NCBI GenBank assembly: GCA_025363355.1
Contig: JANYEB010000037.1
Span: 1 to 64,000 of the forward strand
Origin: Chitinophagaceae bacterium
GTDB lineage: Bacteria; Bacteroidota; Bacteroidia; Chitinophagales; Chitinophagaceae
Reading direction: 5' to 3'
DNA: 64,000 bases
How positions within the stretch are numbered: the first letter of the stretch is position 1; every line of letters starts with the position of its first letter. Below the pieces are notes generated by a model. That model was given only the letters and a program-made list of their open reading frames with translations. It was not told the DNA's origin and did no database searches. The translations under genes were made by a program, and so were the position numbers. Below are positions 1 through 8,920 of the stretch, in pieces.

Positions 1-1866
1 CATAGAACCTCTTCGCCACTACATCACGAAACTGCACAAGAATTTTTTACTGTATTAAACGATAAAGGCGATTTAGAAATAAAAGAAAGCGAGCAATATT
101 TTGATGAAGCCACTAATACTTTTTTAGCAGATAGATTTATAAAAGGAACTTGCCCAAATTGTGCTTATGATAGTGCTTTTGGCGATCAATGTGAAAAATG
201 TGGCAAAAGTTTAAGCCCTGAAGAATTGATAAATCCTGTATCAACTTTAAGTGGTAATCAACCTATAAAAAAAGCAACTAAGCATTGGTATTTACCACTC
301 AATAAACACGAAGATTTTTTGCGTGAATGGGTGTTAAAAGAACACGCAGCTGATTGGCGTGCAAATGTTGTGGGTCAAGTGAAAAGCTGGATTGATGGTG
401 GTTTGCAGCCACGAGCTGTTACAAGAGATTTGGATTGGGGGGTAAAAGTTCCAATTGATAATTCTAAAGTTCTTTATGTTTGGTTCGATGCTCCAATTGG
501 TTACATTTCTGCAACAAAACAATGGGCTTTAAATAATGGTAAAGATTGGAAGCCTTATTGGTATAATGATGATACTAAATTGGTTCATTTTATTGGAAAA
601 GATAATATTGTTTTTCACGCTATTATTTTTCCTGTGATGCTGAAATTGCACGGAAACATTTTGCCTACAAACGTTGCTAGCAACGAGTTTATGAATTTGG
701 AAGGCGATAAAATGAGTACAAGCCGTGGCTGGAGTATTGAAATGGATGACTATATAAATGATTGGATAAAACCAGAAAATGGTGGTGGGCAAATGGCTGA
801 TGCTTTGCGATATTATTTAACAGCCATTGCACCCGAAACAAAAGATAGTGAGTTCACTTGGAAAGGATTTCATCAATCATATAAAAGCGAACTAAGTGAT
901 ATTTTAGGAAATTTTGTAAACAGAACTTTTGTGTTGATGCACAAATTATGCAATGGAAAAGTGCCTATTTTTCATAACGATATTATTGATAATGAAGACA
1001 AAGAATTGATTGAAGCTATCCAAAATTCAAAACTTAAAATTGAAAATAATCTTGAAGATTGTAAGTTTAGAGATGCCCTATTTGATGTAATAGATTTAGC
1101 ACGAAAAGGCAATCAATTTTTGCAGAAAAAAGAACCTTGGAAACGTAAAGCAATTGATGGAAAATATTCAACAGAAGATCAACAACACATTGATAATTGC
1201 ATTCATCTTTGTTTACAATTAACAGCAAATCTTGCCATACTGATTAATCCTTTTTTGCCTTTTACTGCAAAACGATTAATATATATGATGAAGGTGGTTG
1301 ATAAAATGTTAGAGTGGTCAAATGCAGGCAGCGTAAAGCTTTTAAAGGTTGGTTATACTTTACGTCCACCAGAAATTCTGTTTAGAAAGATTGAAGATAG
1401 CGAGATAGAATTTCAAGTTGAAAAACTAAAAAATAAAGCCTCCCTAAATCCCTCCAAAGGAGGGACTTTAGAAACCTCAAACGCTAAGACTATGTCAAAT
1501 AATGAAGCTGTTTCACAGAATCCCTCTTTGGGGGACAAGGGGGCTATTGAGTTCTCTGATTTTGCAAAAATTGATTTAAAAATAGGAACAATAATTTCAG
1601 CAGAAAAAGTAGAAAAAGCCGATAAATTATTAAAGCTTGAAGTTGATTTAGGTTTTGAAAAAAGAACCATCGTTTCGGGTATTGCACTTCATTTTAAACC
1701 CCAAGAAATTGTTGGCAAACAAGTAACAGTTGTATGCAATTTGGCTCCAAGAAAAATGAGAGGGATAGAGAGCAATGGAATGATTTTAATGGCAGAAGAT
1801 AAAGCCGGAAAACTTCATTTTGTGAATCCTGACAATAAAATTGATGCAGGAAGTAGTGTAAGTTAA
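1..1866 (+). CDS. metG: methionine--tRNA ligase (5' end outside the window)
   Basis: Charges initiator and elongator tRNA with methionine in the cytoplasm. The frame is open from the first base, so the catalytic N-terminus is cut off by the window edge. Visible are the zinc-knuckle cysteines (CPNC at 151-162, CEKC at 190-201), the class I signature KMSTS at 709-723, the alpha-helical anticodon-binding domain, and a C-terminal EMAP-II/Trbp111-like tRNA-binding domain (from about 1550, ending in the run NGMILMAED). The linker before that last domain is encoded largely by two GC-rich palindromic repeats (see the repeat entry). The first in-window ATG is internal to the conserved core and is not the real start. 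Identity is secure; only the missing 5' portion is unknown. Confidence 0.97.
   Translation, partial: HRTSSPLHHETAQEFFTVLNDKGDLEIKESEQYFDEATNTFLADRFIKGTCPNCAYDSAFGDQCEKCGKSLSPEELINPVSTLSGNQPIKKATKHWYLPLNKHEDFLREWVLKEHAADWRANVVGQVKSWIDGGLQPRAVTRDLDWGVKVPIDNSKVLYVWFDAPIGYISATKQWALNNGKDWKPYWYNDDTKLVHFIGKDNIVFHAIIFPVMLKLHGNILPTNVASNEFMNLEGDKMSTSRGWSIEMDDYINDWIKPENGGGQMADALRYYLTAIAPETKDSEFTWKGFHQSYKSELSDILGNFVNRTFVLMHKLCNGKVPIFHNDIIDNEDKELIEAIQNSKLKIENNLEDCKFRDALFDVIDLARKGNQFLQKKEPWKRKAIDGKYSTEDQQHIDNCIHLCLQLTANLAILINPFLPFTAKRLIYMMKVVDKMLEWSNAGSVKLLKVGYTLRPPEILFRKIEDSEIEFQVEKLKNKASLNPSKGGTLETSNAKTMSNNEAVSQNPSLGDKGAIEFSDFAKIDLKIGTIISAEKVEKADKLLKLEVDLGFEKRTIVSGIALHFKPQEIVGKQVTVVCNLAPRKMRGIESNGMILMAEDKAGKLHFVNPDNKIDAGSSVS
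1437..1549. repeat. pair of palindromic interspersed repeats inside the metG linker
   Basis: Two G/C-block hairpins stand out in AT-rich DNA: TCCCTCC-AAA-GGAGGGA near 1450-1466, and TCCCTC-TTT-GGGGGA near 1524-1538 followed by a G5 run. Both are read in frame as part of the MetRS linker (peptides NPSKGGTL and NPSLGDKG). They resemble the short palindromes that occur in many copies in Bacteroidota genomes. Related copies sit at 25042-25053 and 25148-25159. Confidence 0.7.
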
Positions 1867-1909
1867 TTGCACCTTTTTTCCACAGTTTTAAAACAAAAAA
1901 CAAAAAACC

Positions 1910-1939
1910 TTTGCTTATTTGCTAAAACCTATATTTTTG
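1910..1939 (+). promoter_or_regulatory. acpP promoter
   Basis: Bacteroidota sigma-ABfr-type promoter: TTTG at 1910-1913, an 18-nt spacer, and TATTTTTG (TAnnTTTG) at 1932-1939, 23 nt before the acpP ATG. This is one of the best matches in the window. Confidence 0.75.
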
Positions 1940-1962
1940 CTTTGTAACTAAAACATTTTACA

Positions 1963-2199
1963 ATGTCAGACATCGCTACAAGAGTTAAAAAAATCATCGT
2001 AGACAAATTAGGAGTTGATGAAGGAGAAGTAACAACAGAAGCTTCATTTACTAATGACCTAGGTGCAGATTCATTAGACACAGTTGAATTAATTATGGAG
2101 TTTGAAAAAGAATTCAACATCTCTATTCCAGATGAGCAAGCTGAAACCATTACTACTGTTGGTCAAGCTGTTGCTTATTTAGAAGAACACGCCAAATAA
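1963..2199 (+). CDS. acpP: acyl carrier protein
   Basis: Small acidic carrier (78 residues, the usual size) that holds growing acyl chains on a 4'-phosphopantetheine arm during type II fatty-acid synthesis. The attachment serine is Ser37 in the motif GADSLDTVE. The acidic recognition helix II that follows ([10 protein letters not shown]) is intact. It has its own strong promoter and lies upstream of fabF, the classic acpP-fabF-rnc order. The 174-nt gap to fabF contains a hairpin and a second promoter, so fabF can also be expressed separately. Confidence 0.98.
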   Translation: MSDIATRVKKIIVDKLGVDEGEVTTEASFTNDLGADSLDTVELIMEFEKEFNISIPDEQAETITTVGQAVAYLEEHAK

Positions 2200-2224
2200 G
2201 AAAAACTCTTAACTGGAATAATTT

Positions 2225-2268
2225 TAATCCGCCATTCTTTCGGCAATTGCCATAAGTTCGGCGGATTA
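2225..2268 (+). other. stem-loop between acpP and fabF
   Basis: Arms TAATCCGCC and GGCGGATTA (9 bp, perfect) enclose 26 nt that contain a nested palindrome GGCAATTGCC. It directly follows acpP. No good T-tract follows, so it may be an mRNA-stabilising or partial-termination structure rather than a full intrinsic terminator. Function is inferred. Confidence 0.5.
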
Positions 2269-2302
2269 CTTATTAAATTAAACTTTTGTAAAACCAACTT
2301 TC

Positions 2303-2310
2303 TACTTTTG
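2303..2310 (+). promoter_or_regulatory. fabF-rnc promoter, -7 element
   Basis: TACTTTTG matches TAnnTTTG, 63 nt before fabF. The upstream TTTG (2285-2288) is only 14 nt away, closer than usual, so the -33 assignment is weak. Confidence 0.5.
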
Positions 2311-2373
2311 TGGTTAATAGTTGCGTTTTACACTTTAATAAAATAAACAATACTCAACAATAAAAGCTGCCTT

Positions 2374-3627
2374 ATGCAATTGAAAAGAGTAGTAGTTACA
2401 GGAATTGGAGCTTTAACGCCCATAGGAAATAATTTAGAAGATTATTGGAATAATTTAGTAAATGGTGTTTCTGGTGCAGCGGCCATCACCAATTTTGATG
2501 CCTCTAAGTTTAAAACAAGATTTGCTTGCGAGATTAAAAATTTTGACCCACATATTTATCTTGACAAAAAAGAAGCAAGAAAATTAGATAGATTTTCTCA
2601 ATTTGCAGTTGCTGTTAGTGATCAAGCAATGACAGATGCTGGTTTAAATAAAGATAATATCAATCCAGATAGAGTAGGTGTTGTTTTTGCAAGTGGAATA
2701 GGCGGTCTAACAACATTTCAACACGAAGTTGCAGACTTTACAAGAGGCGATGGAACGCCACGTTTCAATCCTTTTTTCATTCCAAAAATGATATTGGATA
2801 TTGCTGCTGGGCATATTAGTATGCGACACAATTTACGAGGTCCAAACTTTGCTGTCGTGAGTGCTTGTGCAAGTAGTACAAATGCCATTGGTGTTGCATT
2901 TGACACAATTCGTCTTGGAAAATCAGATATTATTTTAGCAGGTGGAAGTGAGGCGGTTATTAGCGAGGCTGGAGTTGCTGGTTTTAATGCAATGAAAGCA
3001 ATGAGCGAAAGAAACGATGAGCCAACAACTGCAAGCAGACCTTATGATAAAGACAGAGATGGTTTTGTAATGGGAGAAGCAGCTGGACTTTTAGTTTTAG
3101 AAGAATTGGAACACGCTAAAGCTCGTGGTGCAAAAATTTATTGCGAAATAATGGGCTGTGGTGCAACTGCAGATGCTCATCATCTTACTGCTCCACATCC
3201 TGAAGGATTGGGTGCAAAAAATGTAATGATTGCTGCATTGCAAGAGGCAGGAATGAAACCAGAAGAAATTGATTATATCAATACCCACGGAACATCTACA
3301 CCAATTGGTGATGGTGCAGAAGTGAAAGCAATTACAAAAGTTTTTGGAGAACACGCATATAATTTAAATATTAGTTCTACAAAAAGTATGACTGGGCATT
3401 GCCTTGGTGCAGCAGGTGTTATAGAAGCTATTGCTTGTATTAAAGCTGTGATGCACGATGTTATTCCTCCTACAATTAATCATTTTACCGATGATCCTGA
3501 GTTGGATCCTAAGTTAAATTTTACTTTTAATAAAGCTCAACATAGAACTGTAAATGCTGCATTGAGCAATACATTTGGTTTTGGTGGTCATAATGCTTGC
3601 GTTATTGTAAAAAAATATAAAGACTAG
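2374..3627 (+). CDS. fabF: beta-ketoacyl-ACP synthase II
   Basis: Condenses malonyl-ACP with acyl-ACP in fatty-acid elongation. The 417-residue length and the full catalytic triad fit the FabF family: nucleophile Cys165 in SACASS, His305 in THGTSTP and His342 in TGHCLGAAG, plus the C-terminal GFGGHN loop. The residue after His342 is Cys where many homologues have Leu, which is not expected to matter. Its stop is followed after 9 nt by rnc, so the two are very probably co-transcribed. Confidence 0.98.
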   Translation: MQLKRVVVTGIGALTPIGNNLEDYWNNLVNGVSGAAAITNFDASKFKTRFACEIKNFDPHIYLDKKEARKLDRFSQFAVAVSDQAMTDAGLNKDNINPDRVGVVFASGIGGLTTFQHEVADFTRGDGTPRFNPFFIPKMILDIAAGHISMRHNLRGPNFAVVSACASSTNAIGVAFDTIRLGKSDIILAGGSEAVISEAGVAGFNAMKAMSERNDEPTTASRPYDKDRDGFVMGEAAGLLVLEELEHAKARGAKIYCEIMGCGATADAHHLTAPHPEGLGAKNVMIAALQEAGMKPEEIDYINTHGTSTPIGDGAEVKAITKVFGEHAYNLNISSTKSMTGHCLGAAGVIEAIACIKAVMHDVIPPTINHFTDDPELDPKLNFTFNKAQHRTVNAALSNTFGFGGHNACVIVKKYKD

Positions 3628-3636
3628 AAATAATTA

Positions 3637-4350
3637 TTGAGTTTGCAAATACTATCAAACTTATTCAAATCATCTTCAAAAACTTCTTTTAAAAAGCAAG
3701 TAGAAAATATTATTGCTATTAGGATTGGTAATGTTGATTTATACGAAATTGCCCTCAGCCATCGCAGTGTTAAAGAAAGCCCAGATGCAAATAATGAGCG
3801 ACTTGAATATCTTGGAGATGCTATATTAAGTGCTATTGTTGCTGATTATCTTTTCAAAAGATATCCATATAAAGGTGAGGGTTTTTTAACTGAAATGAGA
3901 AGCAAAATGGTGAATCGCCAACAACTGAATGATATTGCTGTTAAAATGGGGTTTAGACAATTAATGCTTTACAATAAGCTAGATGCAACACTTCGCAATA
4001 GCCAAATTTTTGGTAATACATTAGAAGCAATTATTGGAGCTGTTTATTTAGATAAGGGATATATTAAAACCCAACAATGGGTGCAAAATCAAATTGTAAT
4101 GCCACATATGTTTGTTGATTCTCTTGAGGGAATTGACATTAATTTGAAAAACAAATTAATTGGTTGGGCAAATAAGAACGGCAAAACACTTTCTTTTGAT
4201 TTAGTAGAAGAAAAATTTGAAGGAAGTAGAAGACTATTTACAATAAATATAGTTGTTGAAGGAGAAGTAATTTCTGAAGGAAAAGCGTTTAGTAAAAAAG
4301 ATGCAAGTCTTGTTGCCACTCAGCTAGCGATAGAAAAGCTTAGTTTATAA
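3637..4350 (+). CDS. rnc: ribonuclease III
   Basis: Double-strand-specific endoribonuclease that processes rRNA precursors and structured mRNAs. The signature NERLEYLGDAIL carries the catalytic Glu/Asp, the second metal-binding Glu is in NTLEAIIGAVYLD, and a double-stranded-RNA-binding domain fills residues about 165-237 (ending in SLVATQLAIEKL). An in-frame stop just upstream and the absence of any early ATG force a TTG start. It follows fabF by 9 nt and ends before a strong bidirectional terminator. Product identity is secure; the rare start is deduced from the sequence. Confidence 0.95.
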   Translation: MSLQILSNLFKSSSKTSFKKQVENIIAIRIGNVDLYEIALSHRSVKESPDANNERLEYLGDAILSAIVADYLFKRYPYKGEGFLTEMRSKMVNRQQLNDIAVKMGFRQLMLYNKLDATLRNSQIFGNTLEAIIGAVYLDKGYIKTQQWVQNQIVMPHMFVDSLEGIDINLKNKLIGWANKNGKTLSFDLVEEKFEGSRRLFTINIVVEGEVISEGKAFSKKDASLVATQLAIEKLSL

Positions 4351-4375
4351 AGTGATTTGTTAAATTGAGAGTATT

Positions 4376-4417
4376 AAAAAAGGGAGTAATATTTGTTGAA
4401 AATATTACTCCCTTTTT
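4376..4417. terminator. bidirectional intrinsic terminator between rnc and malQ
   Basis: Near-perfect hairpin (core AAGGGAGTAATATTT, loop GTTGA, mirrored arm) flanked by A-tract and T-tract. It serves both converging transcripts. Confidence 0.9.
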
Positions 4418-4435
4418 AGTTATTTATTATTGAGT

Positions 4436-7400
4436 TTATCTCCCACTAATCACTACACTTTCTTTCAACATTGCATTAAAATCATTGGCATTCATCAAAT
4501 CTTCTAAACTCATATTCATTCTATATTGCCAATAATGTTTAGGGTTTGATGGTACATTGATTCTTTCGTCATTAGGGTTTTCTCTTCTTAAATTTTCGTC
4601 CATTCCTAGCAAATCTTGCAGTTGAAAAATCGCCCACATTGCAGGGCTGTAAAGGTGTTGCGTAACAATTGCTTTATTAATCCAACCTTCGCAAAAGAAA
4701 GGAGCATCGCCCCATTGACCTAAATCGTTATTATAAAATTTTTGTGTTTTAGCTCTATCTTCTTCCCACCAACCACGAATAATACTCATATCGTGTGTGC
4801 TTGGTGTCACCACACTTAAATAAGGTGCATCGTTTGGATGAAAAAAATCTCTGCTGCTATCTTTTGGCATACGTTGAATTTCTAAACTCAACAAACCCAA
4901 TTGCTTCATTACATCAGGTACACAAGCTGGCACTAAGCCTAAGTCCTCGCCACAAATAAGCATATTGGTTACGCGGCGTAATGCAGGTAATTTTTGCATT
5001 GCTTCTTTTTGCCAAAAATCATCTTGACGTTTAAAGAAATAATCAACATATAACTCCTTTAATTGATGCTGAGAATTGTAATCTAAATTTTGAAAAGATG
5101 CTGTTTGTTCCATTCCAAAACGAAAATGAAATTGCTGTCCATTGGTTTCCTCAACTTCAAATAAAATAACGTTGCTGATTAAATTATATAAACCAATTTT
5201 AAGTTTTTCGTGCAAATTATTTTGTTCTAGAGAAGCAAAGTGTTTTTCCACCTCACGCTGTGTGGTAAAGCCTTTGCGAAGATTATAGTTGCCCGAACCA
5301 TCAGCTTCAACAAACACTTCTTTTACATAATCATTATCATATCCAAACTGTTCCCAAAGTGTATGTTCGGTAATAAATGGTTTTGTAAAACGATGATGAT
5401 TGAAGTTTATTCCTCGTCCAAAAATTTCGTTAATATGAACAGGAATTGCAGGAACAAAATGCCCCAAAATACCTTCTACTGCGTGCATTGGAATACTCCA
5501 AATTCTAAAAAAACCAAGAATATGATCTATTCTAAAAGCATCAAAATAGTAACTCATTTGCTCGAATCGTTGACGCCACCAAGCAAAATCATCTTGCTGC
5601 ATTTGTTGCCAATTGTAAGTTGGAAATCCCCAGTTTTGACCCTTCACTGCAAAATCATCTGGCGGAGCCCCAGCTTGTAAATTCATATTAAATAAATGGC
5701 TGTGTTCCCAAGCATCTGCACCGTATCTAAAAATACCAATAGCAATATCTCCTTTCACTACAATTCCTTTGGAATGTGCGTAAGCAGTGGCTTCTAGCAA
5801 TTGTATGTGTAAATGATATTGTATAAAATAGTGAAAAGAAATATCGTTGTACGCAGCAGACTTTTCGTTTGTAAGTTCTGCAATATCTTTTTTGTTATAA
5901 TGACGATACGCTGGCCATTCGTTGTAATTGGCAGTTTTATATTCATCTCTTAAATAACAAAAGACAGAATATGAAACTAGCCAATGTTTATTGTTATTGA
6001 AGAAGGTTTTATAGTCTTCACTCGCAAATGTTTTTTTGCTTTGCAGTAGAAATATTTTTTTAAGAAATGAAGTCTTCGTTTTTAATACTTCTTCATAGTC
6101 AACAGCATCTTTTGCATTTAGTGTTGCTTGCTTTTCATCTAATCTTTTTAACAAATATTCATTAACAGTATCGGTAGATTGTAATAAATTTATGTAAATA
6201 GGATTCAATGCAAATGCACTAATAGCTGCATAAGGATAACTATCTTGCCAACTGTTAGTTGCAGTAGTATCATTAATAGGAAGTATTTGAATTAATTTCA
6301 ATCCAACTTTGCTACTCCAATCTGCCAAAGCCTTGATATCATTGAATTCGCCAATGCCAAAACTGTTTTCGGTTTTTAAACTAAACACAGGAATCGCAAC
6401 ACCTGCACCCTTCCAAGTTGATGAAGGAAGGTTGGCAAAAGCATCGTTTACAATAGTTTGTTTATTAGGTTTTATGGCATCATACACCACACGATTATTA
6501 CCATCTTCAAATCTTATAAATTCTTTTTTAATAGTATCGTAAACACCATATTTATATGCAATAGGAAAATCTTCTTTGCTTAAATCAACGAATGCCTTGT
6601 ACTGCTCTTCATTGGCTGAACGCTGCATCAGTATTGGGTTTGCACTATCCCAGCTATTTAATTTTTTGTTGCTACCAACAATGCAAAGCGTTTGCCCTTT
6701 TGCAAGCAAAGGTGTTTTTGTTTGAAAAATATGGGTGTATTTTTTTGGAACAGATGCAGCAATTTCGGTTGCATTTTCTTTCAACAAAACGTTTTGAAAA
6801 GGCACTGTATAAAAAGCATTTTCGGCATAGCCAGTATAATTCCATCCATCAAGAATAAGTAGTTCTTCACTCTTAATTTTTGATAAATTAAATTGTTTAT
6901 CGTTACCACAATCGTATTGAATAGTGCCATCTAATGATTGGAGAAAATAGTTGTAAGTAATTATTTCATCTTTTAATTCAATACCTGTTAAATCAATATT
7001 TGCATACCAAAACTCATCGTTGAAATACTGCATTGACAGGGCTTTGGCGATATTTCCATTACCTAATAATTCGTGATTGCCCGTTATAAAAAGTGATTGC
7101 CCGTAGGTTGTTGTAAACTTTAGTTGAAAAACAATTGTTTGAAGTTTGAGGTTTGGCGTTTGAGGTTTTACAACTGTTTCTTGTTTCTCATTTCTTGTTT
7201 CTCGTTTTTCGCTAGTTGCCTTGATACTTTTTGGTTTTGACTTTTCAGTTTTAACTTCTGAAGCTATTCCTTTTTTAACTTCAACAATTGGTTGCAATGC
7301 TTTTGCAATTCCTTTAGCAAGTTCAGTTTTAGGCTTTGCAGTTTTTGCTACAACTTTTTTTGTTTCTGCAGCAACCTTTAAAGTTTTTGCAACAATTTTT

Positions 7401-7495
7401 TTAGGGTTCTTTTTTTTATCTTCAGTTTTAGCAGTTGCAGGCTTTGCCTTTACACTTTTAACTTTTTTGGCAGCAGTTATTTCTAATTCAGACAT
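4436..7495 (-). CDS. malQ: 4-alpha-glucanotransferase (GH77) with two CBM20-like domains and a basic N-terminal tail
   Basis: Transfers alpha-1,4-glucan segments (disproportionation) in glycogen or maltodextrin metabolism. The C-terminal ~660 residues show the GH77 landmarks: the nucleophile Asp in FRIDHILGF, the acid/base Glu in GEDLGLVP, the third Asp in STHDMSII, and the loop PPDDFAVKGQNWGFPTY. Residues about 125-350 look like two starch-binding CBM20 modules, the plant DPE2-like layout common in Bacteroidota. The first ~115 residues are unusual: Lys/Ala/Thr-rich and histone H1-like, with the last ~25 residues encoded by simple-sequence repeats (7140-7211). The tail has no predicted signal peptide. 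Its role is unknown, perhaps nucleic-acid or polyanion contact, or simply accreted sequence. Confidence 0.93.
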   Translation of the reverse strand: MSELEITAAKKVKSVKAKPATAKTEDKKKNPKKIVAKTLKVAAETKKVVAKTAKPKTELAKGIAKALQPIVEVKKGIASEVKTEKSKPKSIKATSEKRETRNEKQETVVKPQTPNLKLQTIVFQLKFTTTYGQSLFITGNHELLGNGNIAKALSMQYFNDEFWYANIDLTGIELKDEIITYNYFLQSLDGTIQYDCGNDKQFNLSKIKSEELLILDGWNYTGYAENAFYTVPFQNVLLKENATEIAASVPKKYTHIFQTKTPLLAKGQTLCIVGSNKKLNSWDSANPILMQRSANEEQYKAFVDLSKEDFPIAYKYGVYDTIKKEFIRFEDGNNRVVYDAIKPNKQTIVNDAFANLPSSTWKGAGVAIPVFSLKTENSFGIGEFNDIKALADWSSKVGLKLIQILPINDTTATNSWQDSYPYAAISAFALNPIYINLLQSTDTVNEYLLKRLDEKQATLNAKDAVDYEEVLKTKTSFLKKIFLLQSKKTFASEDYKTFFNNNKHWLVSYSVFCYLRDEYKTANYNEWPAYRHYNKKDIAELTNEKSAAYNDISFHYFIQYHLHIQLLEATAYAHSKGIVVKGDIAIGIFRYGADAWEHSHLFNMNLQAGAPPDDFAVKGQNWGFPTYNWQQMQQDDFAWWRQRFEQMSYYFDAFRIDHILGFFRIWSIPMHAVEGILGHFVPAIPVHINEIFGRGINFNHHRFTKPFITEHTLWEQFGYDNDYVKEVFVEADGSGNYNLRKGFTTQREVEKHFASLEQNNLHEKLKIGLYNLISNVILFEVEETNGQQFHFRFGMEQTASFQNLDYNSQHQLKELYVDYFFKRQDDFWQKEAMQKLPALRRVTNMLICGEDLGLVPACVPDVMKQLGLLSLEIQRMPKDSSRDFFHPNDAPYLSVVTPSTHDMSIIRGWWEEDRAKTQKFYNNDLGQWGDAPFFCEGWINKAIVTQHLYSPAMWAIFQLQDLLGMDENLRRENPNDERINVPSNPKHYWQYRMNMSLEDLMNANDFNAMLKESVVISGR
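7140..7211. repeat. simple-sequence repeats within malQ N-terminus
   Basis: Two kinds of short direct repeat lie back to back: GTTTGAGGTTTG-type units (7143-7170) and TTTCTTGTTTCTCA-type units (7181-7211). They are translated on the minus strand as part of the basic tail. A related GGTTTGAGGTTTAGTGTTT tract lies outside genes at 27719-27740, which supports an interspersed element rather than a conserved protein segment. Confidence 0.55.
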
Positions 7496-7674
7496 ATCGT
7501 TTTGGTATTACTTTAAAATACTAATTGCAAAGTAATGAATAGATGTGTAAAATGCACACGTTGGTTGACTTTTTTTTGGTATCAAACAAAAAATTTTTGA
7601 AAGAAGTTAAATTACACAATAAGAATTTAACATTTTCGTTCATTATGATTGTGGTATGTCAAAGACTAAATGGC

Positions 7675-7682
7675 TATCTTTA
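7675..7682 (+). promoter_or_regulatory. probable promoter of the PKD lipoprotein gene
   Basis: TATCTTTA (one mismatch to TAnnTTTG) lies 4 nt before the chosen ATG, giving a very short leader. It argues against the longer upstream start of the same frame. Confidence 0.4.
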
Positions 7683-7686
7683 CTCT

Positions 7687-8910
7687 ATGAATTTATTCAA
7701 GAAAATACTTTTTCTGTTGTGTGTTTGTTTATTGGCAAATTGTACTAAGTACGTAGAAAAAACAAGTACTACTACCAATCCAACAGGAACTGTTAGCACA
7801 AATCCTGGTTCAAGTGGAACAAGTGGCAGTGGACCAATCATAGTTACTTACACTAGCACAAGCCCTTGTGCCCCAAGCAACGAGGTCTTTACTTTTAATT
7901 GTTCTGGAATAGGTGTGCCAGCAGGAGCCATTTTTGAGTGGTATTTTGGAGATGGGGTTGCTGGTTCAGGAGCAACTGTAACTCACGCTTATCAAGATGG
8001 AGGATATAAAAAAGTTTTAGTAAAAGTAAAAACTAGCAGTCAGCAAGATATTGGGGAAGTAACCATTAATGTAAAAACCTATGGACAGTTAGTTACACCT
8101 ATTGCATCTTTCTCTTATCAATTAAAAAATCAGGTTGGGATGCAAAGAACGTATGAGTTTCAAAGCAATAGTTCAATTGCCAATGGCTCGCTAAGCTACA
8201 AATGGGATTTTGGTGATGGAGGTACAAATACTGATAATAAAACAACACACACCTATCAACAAAAAACAACAGATCAAACTTTTACAGTGAAACTTACAGC
8301 ATTTAGTGATGCTGGTTGTGGTGATACTAAATCTATAGATATACTTGTTCCAGCAGCTTATAATATTACTGGAGGGTTTACTGTATCACAAACTAGCCCT
8401 TGTTTGCCAAGTAAAGAGGTTTTTACATTTACAGGACCCACTACCAATGTTCCAAGTGGAGCTATTTATAAATGGGACTTTGGTGATGGTGTTGCAGGTT
8501 CTATTTTAGGGAATCCTGTTACAAAATCTTATGCATACAATAATTCCTACTCTGTAACTTTAGTTATATACTACAATGGTGAAGAAATTTATCACGTTAT
8601 ACAACCCATTAAAAGTTATGGATTAGATGCTACACCCTCAGCTTCTTTTTCTGTGCAAAACATTAGCAATACATCTACAACTGCAACATATAACTTTAAT
8701 AACTCATCACAAGTAGCTGGTGGATTTTCAAACACACAATGGGATTGGGATTTTAATGATGGCAACACAAAAAGTGGTGCTTATCCAAATGTTGACAATA
8801 CTTTTAACAGAGGCACAACAGATAAAACATATACCATCAAAATGACTGTTAAAGCAAATTCTGGTTGTTCTGCAACTGCTACTAATACTGTTGTTATTCC
8901 AAAACAATAA
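7687..8910 (+). CDS. PKD-repeat lipoprotein
   Basis: Predicted envelope lipoprotein of 407 residues. The start is the ATG giving a classic signal peptide (KK, hydrophobic core, lipobox LANC with Cys19). The frame extends 48 codons further upstream, but that segment is not signal-like and spans the promoter. Four PKD-type beta domains are marked by YFGDG/WDFGDG/WDFGDG/WDFNDG motifs. They form a duplicated two-domain module: the segment starting SPCAPSNEVFTF recurs as SPCLPSKEVFTF about 180 residues later. PKD domains usually mediate protein or polysaccharide contact at the surface. A SemiSWEET gene follows after 10 nt. The specific ligand cannot be told from sequence. Confidence 0.85.
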   Translation: MNLFKKILFLLCVCLLANCTKYVEKTSTTTNPTGTVSTNPGSSGTSGSGPIIVTYTSTSPCAPSNEVFTFNCSGIGVPAGAIFEWYFGDGVAGSGATVTHAYQDGGYKKVLVKVKTSSQQDIGEVTINVKTYGQLVTPIASFSYQLKNQVGMQRTYEFQSNSSIANGSLSYKWDFGDGGTNTDNKTTHTYQQKTTDQTFTVKLTAFSDAGCGDTKSIDILVPAAYNITGGFTVSQTSPCLPSKEVFTFTGPTTNVPSGAIYKWDFGDGVAGSILGNPVTKSYAYNNSYSVTLVIYYNGEEIYHVIQPIKSYGLDATPSASFSVQNISNTSTTATYNFNNSSQVAGGFSNTQWDWDFNDGNTKSGAYPNVDNTFNRGTTDKTYTIKMTVKANSGCSATATNTVVIPKQ

Positions 8911-8920
8911 AAATTGAATA

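Noticed and set aside
5240-5680. 146-residue plus-strand frame opposite malQ
   Set aside because: Antisense shadow of the glucanotransferase gene. It has no family resemblance and no start context, while the opposite strand holds conserved GH77 motifs.
7543-7686. 48-codon extension of the PKD lipoprotein
   Set aside because: It would bury the lipoprotein signal peptide and overlap the promoter-like TATCTTTA.
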